Shown: positions 58,608-64,000 of the stretch, piece after piece
Position numbering within the stretch: the stretch's first letter is position 1
How the letters are laid out: each line of letters opens with the position of its first letter
DNA from: Thalassotalea piscium
GTDB taxonomy: Bacteria; Pseudomonadota; Gammaproteobacteria; Enterobacterales; Alteromonadaceae
Direction of reading: 5' to 3'
Length of the DNA: 64,000 nucleotides
NCBI RefSeq assembly: GCF_030295935.1
Contig: NZ_AP027362.1
Location: 3,348,001 to 3,412,000 of the forward strand
Notes under the pieces: model-generated
Databases searched by the model: none
What the model saw: only the letters and a program-made list of their open reading frames with translations
What the model was told of the DNA's origin: nothing
Position numbers and translations under genes: made by a program

Positions 58608-59573
58608 TTAAGTTAAATTATCAAAATACCTAGTTAATGCTGTTAGTTGGTCTTCTGTTGACTCTAATGCATTAAAAATAGAACGAAACTCTTTATCTGG
58701 TTCAAGCAATTGCATGTACCAAGATACGTGTTTACGGGCAAATCTTAAGCCCATAAAGTCACCATAAAAATTATGTAATCCTTTAACATGTTCAATTATT
58801 ATTGAACGCTTCTCTTCCATAGAAGGTGGCAAGCTATGCTGCCCTGTTTCCAAAAAATGATTAATTTCTCGAAATATCCACGGTTGGCCTTGAGCACCTC
58901 GGCCGATCATCACTGCATCAGCATTGGTAAATTCAAGTACCCGTTGTGCTTTTTCAGGGCTAGTAATGTCTCCATTAGCAACCACAGGAATAGAAACAGC
59001 TTGTTTAATTGCTTTAATGGTATCGTATTCCGCATCGCCTTTATAAAAGTCGTTGCGTGTACGGCCATGTACCACTAATGATTGAATACCATTGTGTTCA
59101 GCAATTTTTGCTATTTCTATGCCATTACGTGTGTTTTCACACCAACCAGTACGAATTTTCAATGTAACTGGTACTGATACAGCATCAACAACAGACTTTA
59201 CAATCTGCTCCACTAACAAAGGCTCTTTTAATAAAGCAGAGCCTGCTAGTTTCTTGTTTACCTTTTTCGCTGGGCAACCCATATTAATGTCAATAATTTG
59301 CGCGCCATCATTAACATTAACTTTTGCTGCAAAAGCTAGCTCTTGTGGGTCTGACCCCGCAATTTGAACCGAACGTATACCGGCAAGCTCGCTATGGCGT
59401 GTTCGGTGCAATGATTTTTCAGTTTTCCACACCTTAGGGTTTGCTAATACCATTTCAGATACGGCTAACCCTGCCCCCATTCGACAACAAAGCTCTCGAA
59501 AAGGTTGATCAGTAATACCTGCCATTGGCGCTAACATCACCTTACTGGCTAATGAATATGAACCTATTTTCAT
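58608..59573 (-). CDS. dusB: tRNA-dihydrouridine synthase B
   Basis: FMN enzyme reducing uridine in the tRNA D arm. 321 residues with [18 protein letters not shown], the signature [20 protein letters not shown] with its catalytic cysteine, [23 protein letters not shown] and [13 protein letters not shown]. It lies 17 bp upstream of fis. The 180 bp between prmA and dusB may hold a promoter. Confidence 0.97.
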   Translation of the reverse strand: MKIGSYSLASKVMLAPMAGITDQPFRELCCRMGAGLAVSEMVLANPKVWKTEKSLHRTRHSELAGIRSVQIAGSDPQELAFAAKVNVNDGAQIIDINMGCPAKKVNKKLAGSALLKEPLLVEQIVKSVVDAVSVPVTLKIRTGWCENTRNGIEIAKIAEHNGIQSLVVHGRTRNDFYKGDAEYDTIKAIKQAVSIPVVANGDITSPEKAQRVLEFTNADAVMIGRGAQGQPWIFREINHFLETGQHSLPPSMEEKRSIIIEHVKGLHNFYGDFMGLRFARKHVSWYMQLLEPDKEFRSIFNALESTEDQLTALTRYFDNLT

Positions 59574-59753
59574 TGCTGTTTTTTTGAGCTACCAGTCAAA
59601 AGGGCGCTAAGTTTACGCGTTTTTATTTGAATTGAAAAGAATATAAATTGAACAAATGACGCTTTTTTTCATCATTTTGATATTGACATTTTGCAAACTA
59701 TTGATGTGTGCAGATTTTAACCAAACAAGTATTAAAATCTGCACAACTTTTTA

Positions 59754-60635
59754 TTATTTTCGTGTACCGGATAAACGTACCCACTCTTCTTGAACAGCAA
59801 TATTATCCATTTCACACCACTGGCCATAGAGTATTTGCAATTCTTGCGCCTGATTTTCCAACACACCTGATAAAGCTAACAAGCCTTTTTCTCCAACAAA
59901 CTGCATAATAACAGGCGCAAGCTCTCTCAACGGACCTGCTAAAATATTTGCAACAACAACATCTGCTTGAATGCTCGGTTGGTCTGCTGGTAAGTACAAT
60001 GACAAGCGATCTTCAACCCCATTTCGTTCTGCATTGGCTTTGCTTGCTTGCAATGCTTGTGGATCTATATCAATACCAATAACTCTTTCTGCCCCTAACT
60101 TTAATGCGGCCAATGACAAAATTCCTGAACCACAACCAAAATCGACAACAGTTTTACCTGTTAAATTTAAGCTATCGAGCCAAGTTAAACACAATGCAGT
60201 AGTTGGGTGAGTGCCCGTACCAAAGGCTAAACCGGGATCTAACATTACATTAACTGCTGTTGGGTCAGGCACGTCGCGCCAGCTTGGACAAATCCATAAA
60301 CGCTCACCAAACTTCATTGGATGAAAGTTATCCATCCACTCTCGTTCCCAATCTTTATCTTCTAGCTGCTCTAATTTAAAACGCATTGCTTTTTTATCAG
60401 GATGAATTGATTGTAAATAAGCAATTACTTTGTCCATATCATGGCTAGCGTCGTAAAGCCCCATCACAACCGTATTTTGCCAGTAAATAACCTCGTCGCC
60501 GGGTAAAGGCTCGTAAATAGGCGTATCTTTGGCATCAATAAAAGTAACCGCTTGTGAGCCACTGGCCATTAACCAATCACTGTATTTTTCAGCGGTATCT
60601 TCATCAGCACTAATTCTTAGTTGTATCCAAGGCAT
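59754..60635 (-). CDS. prmA: Ribosomal protein L11 methyltransferase
   Basis: SAM-dependent trimethylation of L11. 293 residues: N-terminal L11-binding domain ([31 protein letters not shown]) and a methyltransferase domain with [38 protein letters not shown] and [13 protein letters not shown]. First gene of the prmA-dusB-fis cluster. Confidence 0.97.
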   Translation of the reverse strand: MPWIQLRISADEDTAEKYSDWLMASGSQAVTFIDAKDTPIYEPLPGDEVIYWQNTVVMGLYDASHDMDKVIAYLQSIHPDKKAMRFKLEQLEDKDWEREWMDNFHPMKFGERLWICPSWRDVPDPTAVNVMLDPGLAFGTGTHPTTALCLTWLDSLNLTGKTVVDFGCGSGILSLAALKLGAERVIGIDIDPQALQASKANAERNGVEDRLSLYLPADQPSIQADVVVANILAGPLRELAPVIMQFVGEKGLLALSGVLENQAQELQILYGQWCEMDNIAVQEEWVRLSGTRK

Positions 60636-60820
60636 TTATTTGGCTCTGCTTTATATAATATAATTAGCATAAGTTTAACATTACTGACTTTTATCGGTAC
60701 AGGTTACCTTTCATATTTTAAACATTAATTATAATTTTATCTGCTGTTCGTAATTCTCACGTTATAGTATTCTCCATTAATACACCACTACGTAATGCTT
60801 TAAGATAAGTAATTAAACAA

Positions 60821-61786
60821 ATGAAATATTTTCCCATTTTTTTAGACGCTGTCCATATTAACGCTTTAGTAATAGGTGGTGGTGATGTTGCCGCCAGAAA
60901 GATAGAATTATTACTGAAAACCACAAATACCATTACTATTATGTCTGCACACGTAAACGAAAGCGTTGAAAGATTAATAAAAAGTAATCAATTAGTATGG
61001 TTGGCACATAACTATCAGCCCGGCCTGTTAATGCAATATAATCTAGTTATTGCCGCTACCGATCAAGAAAGTATAAATACACAAGTCGCTAAAGAAGCGC
61101 ATAAAGCCAATATACTGGTAAACGTGGTAGACCAACCTGCCCTTTGTCGATATATCACGCCAGCGATAATAGACAGAACTCCAATAATAATTGCTATGTC
61201 TAGTTCAGGCACTGCACCTATTTTATTACGTATGTTACGCGAGCAAATAGAAAAAATGTTACCCGCAGGATATGGAAAGCTTGCCGACTTCTCGTTTAAA
61301 TTTCGTGAGCATGTAAAAGCTAGAATAAAAGGCTTACGTAATCGTCGTACATTTTGGGAAGAAACATTACGCGGCACAATTGGCAAAATGGTACTTAGTG
61401 GAAATATAGAACCTGCCGAGAAATTACTCATTAATAGCTTAAAAAACAGTGTTGCCCCACCAAAAGGCGAGATAGTATTTATTCATACCCTTTCAGGTGA
61501 GCCAGATAAACTAACCTTAGCTGCACACCGAGAAATGCAATTTGCAGATGCTGTAATTTACGACGAAGCCGTTAATGAACAATTAATTGAATATATTCGC
61601 AGAGACGCTGACAAATTTCCGCAGAGTATACCTTCTACTATTTTAATTAATTACCAACACGCAATTGAACTAGCAGAAAACGGAAAAAAAGTTATTTATT
61701 TACTCGCGGGTAATAACCCTTTACCCGCTAACGTAGCGCTATCTCAAAGTGCGATTAGCACCCAACAACTTGTTAGTGGCCTGTAG
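60821..61786 (+). CDS. Siroheme-synthase-type precorrin-2 dehydrogenase with decayed methyltransferase tail
   Basis: 321 residues. Residues 1-210 match the CysG N-terminal/Met8 dehydrogenase-ferrochelatase: VIGGGDVAARKIELLL (NAD site), catalytic Asp104 in NVVDQPALC, MSSSGTAPIL and a helical dimerisation region. Residues 215-310 align with the first third of the uroporphyrinogen methyltransferase domain of CysG (PDKLTL, FADAVIYDEAVNEQLIEYIRRDADK). The SAM-binding GAGPGDP is replaced by HTLSGEP and the rest of the domain is missing. It probably keeps the dehydrogenase/ferrochelatase step and has lost methylation. It is divergent from prmA. Confidence 0.85.
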   Translation: MKYFPIFLDAVHINALVIGGGDVAARKIELLLKTTNTITIMSAHVNESVERLIKSNQLVWLAHNYQPGLLMQYNLVIAATDQESINTQVAKEAHKANILVNVVDQPALCRYITPAIIDRTPIIIAMSSSGTAPILLRMLREQIEKMLPAGYGKLADFSFKFREHVKARIKGLRNRRTFWEETLRGTIGKMVLSGNIEPAEKLLINSLKNSVAPPKGEIVFIHTLSGEPDKLTLAAHREMQFADAVIYDEAVNEQLIEYIRRDADKFPQSIPSTILINYQHAIELAENGKKVIYLLAGNNPLPANVALSQSAISTQQLVSGL

Positions 61787-61919
61787 ATTTTAGGTTATGT
61801 ATATCATTGTACGAGGTCATTTTTTTGTATGTAATAAGCTTTATCAAATATTTTAACTATATTGGCTTTAATATTGCTTGTATTAATCATCAGATAGCGT
61901 TTTTTGTAGGGCTGAATTA

Positions 61920-62585
61920 ATGAAGTCAATAAAATATATGTTAACAATAGGGTTATTAATATTGATAACCGGCTGCTCTTTAAGTCAAGTTAGTCGCTTT
62001 GATTTAGGTTTTAGTAATAACGACGAAACCAGTAACGTTAAGCGTTTATGCGTTAATGATGAAGGCGATTTTTATCAATGTAAAGAAATGGAACTATCCA
62101 ATCAAAGCACTGATAATAAAGATGAATTCAAAAGCCACTTATTTCAGCCCGGCACAAACTTTCAATCCCTTGGGGAATACACTGAACAAATGGTCTACGT
62201 AATATTTGACAAATTAAGTGTTAACCCAGTGGTAAAATCTATTGCAGTTCCCCCCTTTATTTCAGTATTACCAAACAGTGCTAGCGATAGTAAGCTGAAC
62301 ATAGAATTAGCAGAGCTATTTATTGCCGATCTCCAAAATATTGGCTTGCCGGTGGCAGAAAATGTCCTTACTTATGCAGAACCAAGTGAAAAAAATGACT
62401 TTCTCAATACTATTGCCTACATACAAAATAACGAAGATGTTGGCTATATATTAAAAGGCACCGTCAGAAAAAATGATAAAGGCATTATGATTTATGCAAA
62501 AATAATTAATGTCGAGAGTAAAGCGGTTATCGCATCAACATCAAAGTTAATACCACAATATTTGGTGAACAAGTTTGCTAGTTGA
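61920..62585 (+). CDS. FlgO-family lipoprotein (paralogue 1)
   Basis: A 221-residue lipoprotein (lipobox LILITGC). The C-terminal half, SIAVPPFISVLP...LAELFIADLQNIGLPVAENVL...GYILKGTVRKNDKGIMIYAKIINVESKAVIAS, has the FlgO domain layout but is the most diverged of the three tandem copies. FlgO is an outer-membrane lipoprotein of the Vibrio flagellar H-ring group. The function of this copy is unknown. Confidence 0.7.
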   Translation: MKSIKYMLTIGLLILITGCSLSQVSRFDLGFSNNDETSNVKRLCVNDEGDFYQCKEMELSNQSTDNKDEFKSHLFQPGTNFQSLGEYTEQMVYVIFDKLSVNPVVKSIAVPPFISVLPNSASDSKLNIELAELFIADLQNIGLPVAENVLTYAEPSEKNDFLNTIAYIQNNEDVGYILKGTVRKNDKGIMIYAKIINVESKAVIASTSKLIPQYLVNKFAS

Positions 62586-62660
62586 TGCAAAAAGTAAATA
62601 ATAGTTAAATTTAACGTATCGAAACGCTGCTGAGCAGCACAAAGGTTATTGAGGTAAAAT

Positions 62661-63278
62661 ATGCACCGTTTACTCGTATTTATTTGTAGTTTTTTACTGT
62701 TGTCATGTGCGCAGTCACCTCAGGGGAGCAATAACTCTATAGACAATAAGCAAAATAATACAGCTGATAGCTACGTATCAAGCACTAGCAATGAAGAGAT
62801 GATCCACCAGCGAATGAAGGTGCTAGCTAACAAGCTGTTTTCTACTGCACAAAATATTGAACCAAGCCACCCCCTTGCCGTAGGTACTTTTTTACCTGTA
62901 ACCCAGTTGGGCGGAAAATTAATACCCAGCGACAACTTTATCGGTCACCAAGTTCAAGAAAGCTTAATTACCTTAAGCACACAAGCAGGCTTAAATGTTA
63001 TTGAATACAAAACCATGCCATCTGTTAAATTACAGTCAAGCTACGACGTTATGTTATCAAGAGATATTAACGAGCTTAATAAAGATTTTAACGCTTATTA
63101 CTACTTAACAGGTACTTACGCAGAGCAAACCGACCTTTACATTATTAATGCACGTATTATAGAGCTAAAAACTCAGCGTGTAGTGGCTGCAGCAACTGAT
63201 TATTTGCCCATTAACATTATGTCAACACAGCGTAAAGTTGGCATGAAAAACAACATGATTTACCGTAACGCTTATTAA
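62661..63278 (+). CDS. FlgO-family lipoprotein (paralogue 2)
   Basis: A 205-residue lipoprotein (LLLSC). The domain PLAVGTFLPVTQLGGKL...GHQVQESLITLSTQAGLNVIEYKTMPSVKLQ...VMLSRDINELNKDFNAYYYLTGTYAEQTDLYIINARIIELKTQRVVAA follows the FlgO order closely. Located 75 bp after paralogue 1 and 9 bp before paralogue 3, on the same strand. Confidence 0.78.
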   Translation: MHRLLVFICSFLLLSCAQSPQGSNNSIDNKQNNTADSYVSSTSNEEMIHQRMKVLANKLFSTAQNIEPSHPLAVGTFLPVTQLGGKLIPSDNFIGHQVQESLITLSTQAGLNVIEYKTMPSVKLQSSYDVMLSRDINELNKDFNAYYYLTGTYAEQTDLYIINARIIELKTQRVVAAATDYLPINIMSTQRKVGMKNNMIYRNAY

Positions 63279-63287
63279 GGTGATGTG

Positions 63288-63977
63288 ATGAAAAATTTGA
63301 TCTCCGCAGCTTGTGTAGCCGCCCTATTAACAGGCTGTTCAACTATAGACAATTCAGTTTCGACCCAGGCTAATGAAACACAAGTACAAACTAATAATGA
63401 ACTAGCCGCTAGTGGGGCAGGCGATGCACTATTTCGCTTTCCAAAATCAACAATGAACAACAAAACTGATGAAGAAATTTTTCAAGGCCCTGCACTCACC
63501 AAAAACATTAATTTTTATATGCGTGGGTTAATGCAAGATTTAGTGAGTAACTTAGAATACGTAAATGGAAGAACACCAGTTGCAGTTACCAGCTTTGTTA
63601 ATTTAGATAGCGACTTTGAAAGTAGTAGTTTGTTAGGCAACCAAATCGCCGAAAGCTTAATGCATGAAATTCATAAAGTAGGTATTCCGGTACTAGACTA
63701 TAAAGTAACTGATTACTTACGCGTAACCGAACAAGGTGACTTTATTATGAGTAGAAATTTTAACGAATTAACTAACAACATACCTATTCGTTACGTGTTT
63801 ACTGGAAATTTAGTAAAGCACCAGGGCGGATATTTAGTTAACGCACGTGTTGTTGGCATTAAGTCGAAAGCGGTCGTGGCATCAGCGCAAAGCTTTATCC
63901 CTGCAAGTGTTGCCAAAGCAATATTAGATACAGAGCCTAGAGTTAGCGAACAACAAATACCGTTAATTCAGGGGTAA
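63288..63977 (+). CDS. flgO: Flagellar assembly lipoprotein FlgO
   Basis: A 229-residue lipoprotein (lipobox ALLTGC). Of the three copies it is closest to Vibrio FlgO: VAVTSFVNLDSDF, LGNQIAESLMHEIHKVGIPVLDYKVTDYLRVTEQGDFIMSRNFNEL, RYVFTGNLVKHQGGYLVNARVVGIKSKAVVASAQSFIP. In Vibrio FlgO lies in the outer membrane and flgO neighbours flgP and flgT; those genes would be looked for past the right edge. AAGGTGATG precedes the ATG at 63288; a GTG three bases earlier is unlikely to be used. Confidence 0.88.
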   Translation: MKNLISAACVAALLTGCSTIDNSVSTQANETQVQTNNELAASGAGDALFRFPKSTMNNKTDEEIFQGPALTKNINFYMRGLMQDLVSNLEYVNGRTPVAVTSFVNLDSDFESSSLLGNQIAESLMHEIHKVGIPVLDYKVTDYLRVTEQGDFIMSRNFNELTNNIPIRYVFTGNLVKHQGGYLVNARVVGIKSKAVVASAQSFIPASVAKAILDTEPRVSEQQIPLIQG

Positions 63978-64000
63978 AATACTCAACAGTCAACTATATC

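Overview
The window is about 64 kb of a low-GC gammaproteobacterial chromosome. Gene content, gene order and protein wording fit the marine Alteromonadales, most likely Colwelliaceae (Colwellia, Thalassotalea or a relative). Evidence for this includes an MSHA pilus operon, MotX, FlgO-family lipoproteins, a stand-alone aspartate carbamoyltransferase close to the Shewanella type, and the dksA-gluQRS-pcnB-folK and prmA-dusB-fis operons. The family-level placement is inference from remembered relatives; no search was run. No phage, insertion sequence, CRISPR array or plasmid gene is visible.

Layout. 1-10304 (minus): MSHA type IV pilus operon mshI-(PilN-like)-J-K-L-M-N-E-G-F-pilin, with the pilin running off the left edge. 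10447-12982: a PLP enzyme on the plus strand lies between mshI and the csrD/mshH-like regulator and overlaps the latter tail to tail. 13075-16017 (minus): rpsF-priB-rpsR-rplI and a DUF945 protein. 16083-20137 (minus): rlmB, rnr, motX. 20380-22644 (plus): a diguanylate cyclase and an HD-GYP phosphodiesterase. 22649-28135 (minus): an RND pump with its adaptor, erpA and a coiled-coil membrane protein. 28196-32746 (plus): a CLC protein, hemJ, pyrB, hemL. 32807-40207: mrcB, hrpB, pepB and two small unknown genes. 40372-46470 (plus): sfsA, dksA, gluQRS, pcnB, folK, panB, panC. 46595-53022 (minus): a complete rRNA operon (two promoters, 16S, tRNA-Ile, tRNA-Ala, 23S, 5S, terminators). 53224-60635: a solenoid-like secreted protein, purD, a lipoprotein methyltransferase, purH, fis, dusB, prmA. 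60821-63977 (plus): a siroheme-type dehydrogenase with a decayed tail and three tandem FlgO-family lipoproteins.

Themes. Surface attachment, swimming and c-di-GMP signalling meet here: MshE carries two c-di-GMP-binding motifs, a cyclase and a phosphodiesterase sit beside motX, and a degenerate GGDEF/EAL protein sits beside the pilus operon. RNA metabolism is the second theme: RNase R, poly(A) polymerase, CsrD, RlmB, DusB and the rRNA operon.

Most notable observations: (1) the conserved N-terminus of RNase R is encoded upstream of any ATG, GTG or TTG, implying an AUC or AUU start, and pcnB in the same window also appears to start at AUU; (2) the 23S gene carries a roughly 124-nt intervening sequence at the helix 45 position; (3) a truncated, decayed second 5S gene with a duplicated terminator follows the rRNA operon; (4) the CLC protein keeps the gating glutamate but has valine where proton-coupled CLCs have the internal glutamate; (5) the siroheme dehydrogenase carries a truncated methyltransferase domain without its cofactor motif. 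I found no clear case of an entirely new multi-gene system.
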